Positions 20,827 through 28,590 of a stretch of DNA of 35,606 nucleotides are shown in pieces. The DNA lies in the NCBI GenBank assembly GCA_024692385.1, contig JAILMS010000063.1, positions 1 through 35,606 of the forward strand, in the 5' to 3' direction. The notes beneath the pieces were generated by a model. That model did no database searches and was not told the origin of the DNA. It saw nothing but the letters and a program-made list of their open reading frames with translations. The translations under genes were made by a program, and so were the position numbers. This DNA is from Prevotella sp. Its GTDB lineage: Bacteria; Bacteroidota; Bacteroidia; Bacteroidales; Bacteroidaceae. The number at the start of each line of letters is the position of its first letter. Positions within the stretch are counted from its first letter, which is position 1.

Positions 20827-20872
20827 TGTAGTTTTTTTGTATGTTATAATTGTTATGCAGCTGCAAAGGTAC
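20805..20872 (-). repeat. 68-bp direct repeat, copy A (pfkA promoter, leader and start)
   Basis: This segment covers the pfkA -7 box, the whole 5' leader, the ATG and codons 1-7. It recurs at 22525-22592 in the same orientation, 1720 bases away: 56 identical bases, a 2-base difference, then 10 identical bases. Confidence 0.95.
20864..20871 (-). promoter_or_regulatory. pfkA promoter -7 box
   Basis: The minus strand reads TACCTTTG (consensus TAnnTTTG), 38 bases before the pfkA ATG. CTTG at 20892-20895 sits at the -33 position with a 20-base spacer (3 of 4 matches to TTTG). Confidence 0.65.
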
Positions 20873-20953
20873 AACATTTTTAACAACCGTGCAAGAATTC
20901 TGATTCCCCTTTGTACGCTTAATAGAGAAATTTGGTTAAAAATTGCCTTTAAA

Positions 20954-20994
20954 TTCACACCTAATATTCAGTATCACAAGGCGTTAGGCGTGAA
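20954..20994 (-). terminator. possible terminator-like hairpin after the LRR gene
   Basis: TTCACACCTAA and TTAGGCGTGAA pair over 10 of 11 positions with a 19-base loop, 30 bases past the LRR stop. On the minus strand it is followed by TTTAAAGG, a poor T-run, so this is tentative. Confidence 0.35.
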
Positions 20995-21025
20995 CCCTGT
21001 TTTGTGGGTGATATGTGGAGAAATT

Positions 21026-22546
21026 CTATTTGATATGAATGCGTCCGTTCTGAATGTAAGGTGTCTTGACAGAAGGATAAGCTAACCGTTGACCATTAAG
21101 ATTGTAAATGGGGCTTGTCTGCTTGTCTGTGCCAATGGTTTGGATATGCGTTCCTTCCCAGAATTTGTCAGTAATCTCCCTTTTTGCATAATCATAGCGT
21201 TCTCGGTAAGGAAACCAAATCCACTCCATATAATAAGGGGTCCATCTTTTAGACTTGACAAGCTGGTAATGGTTATAGGTAAAGACGTTGCCCTCATCTC
21301 CTTCTGGGAATAGCACACAGAAATTACTATAAGCTAATGGGAGAGAATTAATGAGCATAGTCATGGCATTCTCTTTGATGTGGTTCATAAAGATAAGTGC
21401 GTCTTGAATATTGGTGTTATGTTGCAAATCAAGACTTGTCAACAGGTTATTGCTACAATTCAGAGTTTTCAGTTCTGGGTTATATGACAAATCAAGACTT
21501 GTGAGCTGGTTGCCGTTACAGTCTATACTTGTTAATGCTGGATTATTTGAAAAATCAAGCGCTGTTATGTTGTTTCTAATGCAACGAAATTCTTTTAGCT
21601 TATCATTGTTAGAAAGGTTTATTTCTGTCAATTGAAGTGAATCCAAGAATAATGATGTTAGCTTTTGGTTTGCTGACACATCTAAAGATGTTATAGGGGC
21701 ATTCATTACTAACAAGAATTCCAAGTTGGTATTATTTGAAACATCTAATGATGTCAGTTGATGTGAGTTAATTCTCAGATCTTTCAATCGGGTGTTGCTT
21801 CTTACATCTAAAGAGGGTAAATTCTTCGTTCCGAAGAACCACACGGCTTCAAGGTTAACATTATTTGAAATATCTATTCCCAAAAGATTAGGAGAATCTG
21901 TTGTGTCAAGGTGCTTTAAATTGGTGTTTCCAGACAAGTTAAGTTCTTGTAGGTTGTTGAAACTCAGATATTCCAAATTGGGCAACATAGAGAAATCATA
22001 AGTTTTCATTAGGGCATCCTTCGGTTGCCACAACTTTATTTCTTTTAGGGCAACATTACCTTCAAGCTCTATCTGCTGAAGATTGGAGTTCTGTTGAATG
22101 GAGAGAGTGCCGAGATTGGGGTTGTTTGAGAGATGTGCGACACTGAGATTTTTACAATGATCAATGCCAATGCCTGCTATTTGTGAGTGACCCGTCATGC
22201 TTAACGAAATCAATTCAGGACAGTTGTATACCACTAATGACCTTAGATTGGGGATGTTTGAAAGGTTTGTATTCGTGATATTGCAACTGTAGATTGCAAG
22301 ACCCGTCAAGGACGTAAAATACTCTATACCTTGCAAGTCCTTGATATTATACTCCGATTTCTCGTCATCTATTGTAAAACGAGTAATTGATGAAATATTA
22401 TCAGGAGTTGCATGTGCATTTACGTAGTTGCGGAACCCTTCATCAGGAAAATGCTCCTCGTCAATAGGAACCGTGGTCTGTGCTGACGTGTTAATGGCAC
22501 CCGCCATAACAAACAGCATGATGGCTATTGTCTTAATTTTGCTCAT
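21026..22546 (-). CDS. secreted leucine-rich-repeat protein
   Basis: The 506-residue protein has a signal peptide (residues 1-22, MSKIKTIAIMLFVMAGAINT, then SAQ). About 15 leucine-rich repeats span residues 60-395, with units such as LTSLDVSNNTNLEFL and LTSLDLSYNPELKTLNCSNN. This pattern resembles the internalin-like LRRs of secreted Bacteroidetes proteins. The tail (PIYNLNGQRLAYPS, then QNGRIHIK) resembles the short C-terminal module common on secreted Prevotella proteins and possibly linked to type IX sorting. Function is unknown; LRR surfaces normally bind protein or glycan. The gene is visibly more AT-rich than its neighbours. Its first seven codons and promoter are nearly identical to those of pfkA, which suggests recent acquisition. 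Only the N-terminus is shared with pfkA. Confidence 0.85.
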   Translation of the reverse strand: MSKIKTIAIMLFVMAGAINTSAQTTVPIDEEHFPDEGFRNYVNAHATPDNISSITRFTIDDEKSEYNIKDLQGIEYFTSLTGLAIYSCNITNTNLSNIPNLRSLVVYNCPELISLSMTGHSQIAGIGIDHCKNLSVAHLSNNPNLGTLSIQQNSNLQQIELEGNVALKEIKLWQPKDALMKTYDFSMLPNLEYLSFNNLQELNLSGNTNLKHLDTTDSPNLLGIDISNNVNLEAVWFFGTKNLPSLDVRSNTRLKDLRINSHQLTSLDVSNNTNLEFLLVMNAPITSLDVSANQKLTSLFLDSLQLTEINLSNNDKLKEFRCIRNNITALDFSNNPALTSIDCNGNQLTSLDLSYNPELKTLNCSNNLLTSLDLQHNTNIQDALIFMNHIKENAMTMLINSLPLAYSNFCVLFPEGDEGNVFTYNHYQLVKSKRWTPYYMEWIWFPYRERYDYAKREITDKFWEGTHIQTIGTDKQTSPIYNLNGQRLAYPSVKTPYIQNGRIHIK

Positions 22547-22592
22547 TGTAGTTTTTTTGTATGTTATAATTGTTATGCAGTCGCAAAGGTAC
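22525..22592 (-). repeat. 68-bp direct repeat, copy B (LRR gene promoter, leader and start)
   Basis: It matches 20805-20872 at 66 of 68 bases and includes the TACCTTTG -7 box (22584-22591), the leader, the ATG and seven codons of the LRR gene. The -33 region is not part of the copy: upstream of the -7 box the sequence is the terminator hairpin of the preceding GH3 gene. Confidence 0.95.
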
Positions 22593-22593
22593 G

Positions 22594-22617
22594 AAAAAAG
22601 GGCGAAATGTCGCCCTT
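22594..22617 (-). terminator. intrinsic terminator of the trp/GH3 transcript
   Basis: On the minus strand an 8-bp stem AAGGGCGA/TCGCCCTT with a 4-base loop is followed directly by TTTT, 41 bases after the GH3 stop. It abuts the promoter copy of the LRR gene. Confidence 0.8.
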
Positions 22618-22658
22618 CTCCTTCTATTTTTTTTACTATATCAGATTGTTGTGGCTTA

Positions 22659-25238
22659 TCATTTCACTGTAACTACTACTTTCTGCAGGTCTTTATCTGC
22701 ACTCGACGAGCCCACCATCACCTCGTACTTGCCTGGTACGATACGCATGGTATTGGTCTGTGCATCCCATCCCTCGAAACGGTCGCGAGGGAAGTCAATA
22801 TTGATCGTCTTGCTTTCACCGGCTTTCAGCTGTATGCGCTGGTAGGCTCGTAAGGTTTTTAGAGGTCCTTCAACATCGGCAATGCGACGGATATAGACCT
22901 GCACCACCTCAGTACCCTCCTTGTCACCAGTATTCCGGATGTTTACGCGAACCTGATTTTTCTTATAAGTGGGTTTGCTGATCTCAAACGTGGTATAACT
23001 CAGACCATAGCCGAAGGGGAACAGTGCCTCGCCACGGAAGTAGCGGTAAGTACGATTAGTCATGGTATAATCAAGGAAGTCGGGCAGGTCGTTGACACTA
23101 CGATAGAACGTCACGGGTAGTTTGCCGCTGGGATTATACTGTCCCGTCAACACTTCGGCGAGGGCCTCACCGCCACGCTCACCGCCATACCATGCCTGTA
23201 CGATGGCATCGCAGGTCTCTAATTCAGGAACCAGTGCCATAGCACCTCCTGAACAGTTGACGAAGACGACCTTCTTGCCTGCCTCATGCAACATGCGCAG
23301 CATGTCGCGCTGTACCTGTGGCAACTCAATATCTGTACGGTCGCCACCCTTGAAACCAGGCAGGTCTACCTTCATCTCCTCACCCTCTACACGTGGTGAG
23401 ATACCACCCACAAAAACCACTGTTTCTATGCCGTTGAGCTGTGCCAGCAGTTGCTCGCGCGTGGGTGTCATCTTTCTACATACGTCAAACATCAGCTCTG
23501 CCATGTCGGCATCTTGAACATAGTCGATATGGATGCGGTAGCTCTCGCCCTTCTTGACTGCCAGGGTAGGAGTGGCCTCTTGGATGCGCTGACGACCTCG
23601 CATGATGTTGACCAGTGTGTCGCCATTGACGATGACACGTATGCGGTCGTCGGCTCCGACACGTAGGAAGAGAGTCTCATCCTGAGGAGCGGTAAGTATG
23701 CCGTCATAAGTGGCAGAGAAGTTCTCGAGGGTTACACCAGGTGCAAAGACCGTGTTGCCACCATTGTTGAGGTGGATGGCATTGGCTATAGTGACAATAG
23801 TAGCTGGTGAGCCCGACTGTTGGGTGTTATTCCAATAGGTAGCCTCCATGCCCTGAGCGCCATTAGGTGTGCGCAACAGGTGGAAGAGACTCTCATAAAC
23901 CTCGCTGCTGGCCAGTCCGCAGCCTTGAATGTATTTCGTTGGGAGCAGCTTGTTTAGACCTTGTAATACGGTAATGGTCTGCGTGGGATAACCACTGTAG
24001 TTTCCCCACATCATGACAGAGTCGTTGGCGTTGGGACCCATCACAGCAATTTTGTGGCTTTGTTGCGAACGCTCTAATGGCAGTACGCCATCATTCTTCA
24101 GCAGTACGATACCTTCACGGGCCATTTGCAGGGCCAACAGCTTGTGCTCTTTGGAGGCTATCACTGAGGATGGAATCTTTGTCCATTCAACCATTTCATC
24201 AGCATCGAAATCGCCCAGCTCAAAGCGGGCCTTCAGCAGTCGGCGCAGACTGGTGTCCATCTGCTTCTCGCTGATGTCACCACGGCGTACAGCCTCTGGC
24301 AGGTTTCTGTATTCTGAACCACACTCTACGTCGGTACCGCTGAGTACGGCCTTGGCAGAGGCTGAAGCAGCGTCTTTCGATACATTATGCCAGCGTGGCA
24401 GGAAATCACGAATGGCTCCGCAGTCGCTGGTGATGAGGCCTTGGAAGCCCCATTCGTCGCGCAGGATATGCTGCTCATAGCGAGCATTGCCACAGCAAGG
24501 GTCGCCGTCAATACGCTGGTAGGCACACATCACCTCAGCCACATTACCCTTCTGTACCAATGCCTTGAAAGCTGGCAGATAGGTTTCCCAAAGGTCACGT
24601 TCAGGTAGTTGTTGAACATCAAACACATGGCGGTTCCATTCTGGACCGCTATGGACGGCAAAGTGCTTGGCACAGGCCAGCAATTTCTTGTATTTGTTGC
24701 TACCAGCCTCACCGGTAAAGCTTTGTCCTTGCAAGCCATTCACTACCGCCAAACCCATACGTTCCGTTAGGTATGGATCCTCGCCGTAGGTCTCTTGACC
24801 GCGTCCCCAACGTGGGTCACGGAAGATATTAATGTTGGGAGTCCAGAATGATAAGCCTTGATAGCGTTGAACATGGCCACTCTTCTTGGCTTCCTGATTC
24901 TTGGCACGAGCTTCGTCGCTGACGGCAGTAAAGATCTTATAGAGTAGGGCATCATCCCATGAAGCGGCCATCTGCATGGTGATGGGAAAAACGGTACTAA
25001 AACCATTGCGCCCTACACCGTGTAGTGCTTCGTTCCACCACTGGAACTGAGGAATATCCAGACGTGGGATGGCTGGTGATATATCCATCATTAGCTTGGT
25101 CTTCTCTTCTAAGGTCAGTCGACTCAGCAGGTCGTCGGCACGTTGCTCGGCGCTCAGCTGTGCATTTTGATACGGTAATACCTGTGCCTGCACAGTGATT
25201 GTACAGGCCATAAAGAATAAGGTTGTTAGTCTACGCAT
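22659..25238 (-). CDS. glycoside hydrolase family 3 with PA14 domain, beta-xylosidase/beta-glucosidase-like
   Basis: The 859-residue secreted enzyme has a signal peptide ending near TVQAQ. The N-terminal GH3 barrel has the xylosidase-type segments WWNEALHGVGR, FPITMQMAASWD and NIFRDPRWGRGQETYGEDPYL, plus CAKHFAVHSGPE and nucleophile Asp272 in LITSDCGAI. A PA14-like insert (about residues 450-590, MEATYWNN to FLRVGADDRIRVIVNGD) interrupts the second domain. That domain carries VEGEEM with the probable acid/base Glu. An FnIII-like domain ends the protein. This layout suggests trimming of xylo- or gluco-oligosaccharides. It starts 29 bases after trpA with no terminator between, so it may be read from the trp promoter. 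A weak TATCTTTA box (25255-25262) could give it its own start. Confidence 0.9.
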   Translation of the reverse strand: MRRLTTLFFMACTITVQAQVLPYQNAQLSAEQRADDLLSRLTLEEKTKLMMDISPAIPRLDIPQFQWWNEALHGVGRNGFSTVFPITMQMAASWDDALLYKIFTAVSDEARAKNQEAKKSGHVQRYQGLSFWTPNINIFRDPRWGRGQETYGEDPYLTERMGLAVVNGLQGQSFTGEAGSNKYKKLLACAKHFAVHSGPEWNRHVFDVQQLPERDLWETYLPAFKALVQKGNVAEVMCAYQRIDGDPCCGNARYEQHILRDEWGFQGLITSDCGAIRDFLPRWHNVSKDAASASAKAVLSGTDVECGSEYRNLPEAVRRGDISEKQMDTSLRRLLKARFELGDFDADEMVEWTKIPSSVIASKEHKLLALQMAREGIVLLKNDGVLPLERSQQSHKIAVMGPNANDSVMMWGNYSGYPTQTITVLQGLNKLLPTKYIQGCGLASSEVYESLFHLLRTPNGAQGMEATYWNNTQQSGSPATIVTIANAIHLNNGGNTVFAPGVTLENFSATYDGILTAPQDETLFLRVGADDRIRVIVNGDTLVNIMRGRQRIQEATPTLAVKKGESYRIHIDYVQDADMAELMFDVCRKMTPTREQLLAQLNGIETVVFVGGISPRVEGEEMKVDLPGFKGGDRTDIELPQVQRDMLRMLHEAGKKVVFVNCSGGAMALVPELETCDAIVQAWYGGERGGEALAEVLTGQYNPSGKLPVTFYRSVNDLPDFLDYTMTNRTYRYFRGEALFPFGYGLSYTTFEISKPTYKKNQVRVNIRNTGDKEGTEVVQVYIRRIADVEGPLKTLRAYQRIQLKAGESKTINIDFPRDRFEGWDAQTNTMRIVPGKYEVMVGSSSADKDLQKVVVTVK

Positions 25239-25267
25239 AGTTTTTGTGTTTGTGTAAAGATAATTTG

Positions 25268-26116
25268 TTAGTGGTTCAATGTCTCAAAGAGTGCGTCGAG
25301 GGCTGCAGTGGCATTACCGTGAGTCTGCAACAACTGCACAAATTTAGAACCGATGATGGCTCCTGCGGCATTCTGCTGGGCAGACTCCAGCGTCTGCTTG
25401 TTAGAGATGCCAAAGCCAATCATGCGGGGATTACGCAGGTTCATGGCATTGATGCGGCGGAAGTAGGCCTGCTTCTGGTCGTCGAACGACTGCTGAGCAC
25501 CTGTGGTAGCGGCACTGCTTACCATATAGATGAAGCCGTCGGTATGCTCGTCGATGAAGCGGATGCGCTCCTCACTGGTCTCTGGCGTGATGAGCATAAT
25601 GATGCGCAGGTCGTACTTGTCGGCAGCGGGCTTGATGCTCTCAAGGTAGTCGTCGAAGGGCAGGTCGGGAATGATGACACCACTGACACCACTCTCTACA
25701 CACGACTGGCAAAAGGCCTCAATACCATATTGCATGATGGGGTTCAGATAACCCATCAGTACCAAGGGAATGTTGACCTGTTCCTTGATGGCTTTCAGCT
25801 GCTCGAAAAGCAGTCGCAGACTCATACCATTCTTCAAGGCTGTGGTGGCAGCTTCCTGGATGACAGGACCGTCGGCCATAGGGTCGCTGAAAGGGATGCC
25901 GACTTCTACCATGCTGATGCCTTTGGCCTGCATGGCCAGAATGGTATCGGCAGTACTGTCAAGGGTGGGGACTCCAGCGCAGAAGTAGAGCGAGAGGAGC
26001 TTTTGGTCCTTACTATTTGCGAAGAGATGATTGATTCTGTTGGACTCTGTCCGACAATTTTCACGTTCGGCAGAACGAGCAAGCTCGTTTTGCTCTCTCT
26101 TATTCAAATTGTTCAT
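25268..26116 (-). CDS. trpA: tryptophan synthase alpha subunit with unusual N-terminal insertion
   Basis: This subunit splits indole-3-glycerol phosphate and channels indole to TrpB. Family motifs are present: LSLYFCAGVPTLDST, MVEVGIPFSDPMADGPVIQ with the catalytic Glu and Asp, LMGYLNPIMQYG, GVIIPDLPFDD, and GFGISNKQT. At 282 residues it is about 24 longer than usual. The extra residues sit right at the start: after Met-Asn, a 24-residue stretch (NLNKREQNELARSAERENCR and following) precedes NRINHLF. Removing those 72 bases gives the normal start MNRINHLFA, so they look inserted in frame. No other Met is available in between. The ATG overlaps the trpF stop by 4 bases, as is usual in the operon. 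Confidence 0.93.
   Translation of the reverse strand: MNNLNKREQNELARSAERENCRTESNRINHLFANSKDQKLLSLYFCAGVPTLDSTADTILAMQAKGISMVEVGIPFSDPMADGPVIQEAATTALKNGMSLRLLFEQLKAIKEQVNIPLVLMGYLNPIMQYGIEAFCQSCVESGVSGVIIPDLPFDDYLESIKPAADKYDLRIIMLITPETSEERIRFIDEHTDGFIYMVSSAATTGAQQSFDDQKQAYFRRINAMNLRNPRMIGFGISNKQTLESAQQNAAGAIIGSKFVQLLQTHGNATAALDALFETLNH
26054..26112. repeat. hairpin-forming insertion element inside trpA
   Basis: The outer arms ACAATTT (26054-26060) and AAATTGT (26106-26112) enclose an inner stem GCAGAACGAGC-aa-GCTCGTTTTGC (26070-26093, 10 of 11 pairs). The element lies inside the 72-base in-frame insertion 26039-26110. It resembles a small mobile palindrome of the REP/MITE kind, though no family name can be given from sequence alone. 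Confidence 0.65.
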
Positions 26117-26748
26117 ATCCTTACTTTTTTAATGAATTCTTTGAGTTTATTGATGTCTTTAAAGGCTGGCGCTAGCTCGAAACGAGAGTTGAGGTCAATG
26201 CCGATACATTTGGGATGGCTAAAGACCTGGATGCGTTCTGCATCATCGGGGCCAATGCCACCGCTGAGCAGGAAGGGTGTGTTGCCATTGTAATCTGCAA
26301 GTACACTCCAGTCGAACTGCTGTCCATTGCCACCAGGTAGCTGTGCCTTGGTATCGAAGAGAAAGTAATCGACAATACCTTCATAATCCTTGTATGTTGC
26401 GATATCATTGTGACTGCTAATGCTGATAGCCTTGATGATGGCAGGAGATGAGCCATCGGCACGTAATTGGCGGATATAGTCGGGACTCTCGTGACCGTGT
26501 AGCTGGATGTAGTCAAGTCCAAACTCTGCTACCTTCTGCTGAACCTCTTGAATGTAGGCATCAACAAAGACGCCCACACGCTTGCAATGGGTTGGCAGAT
26601 AGCTGGGATGCTCGCTGACATAGCGGCTCGACTTAGGCCAGAAGATGAAGCCCATCCAAGCAGTGAATGGTGAATAGTGAATAGTGAATAGTTGTTCGAC
26701 CGCACGGATATTCTCCGCTTCTCGCATGCCACAGACCTTGATAATCAT
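26113..26748 (-). CDS. trpF: phosphoribosylanthranilate isomerase
   Basis: The 211-residue (beta/alpha)8 enzyme of tryptophan synthesis converts phosphoribosylanthranilate to CdRP. Motifs are MIIKVCGMREAENIR with the catalytic Cys, MGFIFWPKSSRYV, KRVGVFVDA, YIQLHGHES, the FLLSGGIGPDDAERI Gly/Asp region, and IGIDLNSRFE. Between VEQ and WMGFIF, where relatives have only a few residues, it carries LFTIHYSPFTA, encoded by a heptanucleotide repeat. It overlaps trpC and trpA by 4 bases each, so translation is probably coupled. Confidence 0.95.
   Translation of the reverse strand: MIIKVCGMREAENIRAVEQLFTIHYSPFTAWMGFIFWPKSSRYVSEHPSYLPTHCKRVGVFVDAYIQEVQQKVAEFGLDYIQLHGHESPDYIRQLRADGSSPAIIKAISISSHNDIATYKDYEGIVDYFLFDTKAQLPGGNGQQFDWSVLADYNGNTPFLLSGGIGPDDAERIQVFSHPKCIGIDLNSRFELAPAFKDINKLKEFIKKVRI
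26663..26690 (-). repeat. heptanucleotide tandem repeat inside trpF
   Basis: Four head-to-tail copies read GTGAATG, GTGAATA, GTGAATA, GTGAATA on the plus strand (TATTCAC on the coding strand). Gain or loss of a unit would shift the trpF frame. It encodes the extra FTIHYSPF-like loop. Confidence 0.9.
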
Positions 26749-27533
26749 ATCTTTGAGATGAATTCGTTTAATGCCTGACCAGGGTCGGCAGTCTTCATAA
26801 AGTTCTCGCCAATGAGGAAACCACGGAAACCAGCCTGGCGCAGCGCACGGACGGTATCTGGATTGGAGATGCCACTCTCGCTGACTTTCACGGCATCCTT
26901 GGGTAGAAGCTCAGCCAAGCGGAAGGAGTTGTCGACATCGGTGACGAACGAACCGAGGTTGCGGTTGTTGATGCCACACATGTCAGGCTCTAAGGCAGCA
27001 TATTCCAGTTCTGGCTCTGAATGCATCTCCAACAGTACCTCCAGTCCTAACTCATGGGCAGTGTGCAGGAGTGTTCCGCACTCTTGTAATGAGAGGTCGG
27101 CAGCAATGAGCAACACTGCGGAGGCTCCACAGAGGCGGGCCTGGAATAGCTGGTATTCGTCAATGACGAAATTCTTGTAGAGAATAGGAATATTGACACC
27201 ACTGTGGCGGGCCGTCTTGATAAACTCATCACTGCCACCGAAGTACTTCTCGTCAGCCAGGATGCTCAGTGCTGAGGCTCCGTTCTGCTGATAGCTGAGC
27301 GGAATGATGTCGGCACGTCCGTCTTCCTTGATCCATCCCTTTGAGGGTGACTTGCGCTTGAACTCAGCGATGATGCCTGAGTCGGATTTCGTCAGTGCTT
27401 GCGACATAGAGGCAACGCTGAAGTCGAGCAGTGGCTCAACGCGACGGTGAATCTCCCGCTCGCTGAGTTCTGTCTTGAAGCGCTCTACCTCTACTCGCTT
27501 GTTGGCGACGATTTCCTGTAGAATATCTTGCAT
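26745..27533 (-). CDS. trpC: indole-3-glycerol phosphate synthase
   Basis: The 262-residue (beta/alpha)8 enzyme closes the indole ring from CdRP. Visible motifs are IIAEFKRKSPSKGWI with the catalytic Lys residues, SALSILADEKYFGGS, ILYKNFVIDEYQLFQARLCGAS, VLLEMHSEPEL, CGINNRNLGSF, and VSESGISNPDTV then GFLIGENFM. Length is normal. It is a separate protein, not fused to TrpF as in E. coli. It lies 6 bases after trpD and overlaps trpF by 4. Confidence 0.97.
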   Translation of the reverse strand: MQDILQEIVANKRVEVERFKTELSEREIHRRVEPLLDFSVASMSQALTKSDSGIIAEFKRKSPSKGWIKEDGRADIIPLSYQQNGASALSILADEKYFGGSDEFIKTARHSGVNIPILYKNFVIDEYQLFQARLCGASAVLLIAADLSLQECGTLLHTAHELGLEVLLEMHSEPELEYAALEPDMCGINNRNLGSFVTDVDNSFRLAELLPKDAVKVSESGISNPDTVRALRQAGFRGFLIGENFMKTADPGQALNEFISKI

Positions 27534-27539
27534 CTCGAC

Positions 27540-28550
27540 TTAGCTGTTGAGTTCCACAAACTTCTTGAAGGTCTTTAGAGCAGCACCACTGTCGATAGAT
27601 TCACGGGCAATGTCGATGCACTCTTCGATACTCTTCTCACCCTTCTCCAATACCTGAATACCGAAGGCCGCATTGGCCAGAACGATATTCTTCTGAGCAG
27701 GAAGGGCACGGTTCTCGAGTACAGAGTCGAAGATGGCTGCTGCCTCTTCCTCGGTAGCACCACCTACAAGCTCCTCGGGCTTGGCAATCTCGAAGCCGAG
27801 GTCTTGAGGTTTGAAGATGCGCTCATACTGCTTGGTAGTCACCTTGAAGTCGCCAGTGAGCGAAATCTCGTCGTAGCCGTCGATAGAGTTGACAATACCG
27901 TAGTCAATGCCAATCTTCTGATATACCTGGTTGTAGAGGCGCATCTGGTCGAGGTTGGCAACACCTAATAGCTGGCAACTTGGCTGACTGGGATTAACCA
28001 GCGGGCCAAGTAGATTAAAGATAGTGGGGAACTGCAATGCCTTTCGGATAGGACCAACGAACTTCATGGCCTTGGCGAAAAGCTGGGCATGGAGATACAC
28101 GATGCCAGCCTCGTCGAGTGAGCGGTTCAGTTTGTCAAGGTCATCGGTAAACTTGATACCATGATGAGCAATAACGTTTGATGCTCCTGATACGGAGGTT
28201 GCAGCGTAGTTACCGTGCTTAGCAACCTTGTAGCCAGCACCGGCAATCACAAAACAGCTGGTGGTAGAGATGTTGAAGGTGTTCTTGCGGTCACCACCAG
28301 TACCTACTACGTCGATGTAGCGGTCGGCATTAAGGATAGCGGGAACACCTGTTTCCAAAATGCCATCACGGAAGCCCAGCAGTTCGTCAACTGTTACACC
28401 ACGCATCTGTAGGGCGGTCAGCAGGGCGGTAATCTGTTCAGTAGGAAACTCACTCTGTGTGATACCAATCAGAATGTTCTTCATTTCTTCACGAGACAGC
28501 TCCTCGTGGTTCAGCATCCTGTTCAGGATGTCTTTCATTGTTTGTGCCAT
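27540..28550 (-). CDS. trpD: anthranilate phosphoribosyltransferase
   Basis: The 336-residue enzyme transfers phosphoribosyl from PRPP to anthranilate. The glycine-rich PRPP loop VVGTGGDRKNTFNIST, then KHGNYAATSVSGASNV and GPLVNPSQP, are diagnostic of the family. It is a stand-alone protein, not fused to TrpG. The ATG at 28550 gives MAQTMKDILNRML; the Met four codons on is an equally possible start. It follows trpG after 40 bases of A-rich sequence, the widest gap inside the trp genes. Confidence 0.97.
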   Translation of the reverse strand: MAQTMKDILNRMLNHEELSREEMKNILIGITQSEFPTEQITALLTALQMRGVTVDELLGFRDGILETGVPAILNADRYIDVVGTGGDRKNTFNISTTSCFVIAGAGYKVAKHGNYAATSVSGASNVIAHHGIKFTDDLDKLNRSLDEAGIVYLHAQLFAKAMKFVGPIRKALQFPTIFNLLGPLVNPSQPSCQLLGVANLDQMRLYNQVYQKIGIDYGIVNSIDGYDEISLTGDFKVTTKQYERIFKPQDLGFEIAKPEELVGGATEEEAAAIFDSVLENRALPAQKNIVLANAAFGIQVLEKGEKSIEECIDIARESIDSGAALKTFKKFVELNS

Positions 28551-28590
28551 TGTATTTTGTTTTTTTCTTTTTTTCGATACTTCGTGATGT

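Noticed and set aside
21411..22546. LRR gene as a fusion of pfkA to another protein
   Set aside because: Only the first seven codons match pfkA; after that the reading frame becomes a signal peptide and repeats with no PfkA homology, so it is promoter/start capture and not a domain fusion.
25244..26293. 349-codon open frame on the plus strand opposite trpA
   Set aside because: It is antisense to trpA and the end of trpF, whose motifs are unambiguous, and its translation shows no domain.
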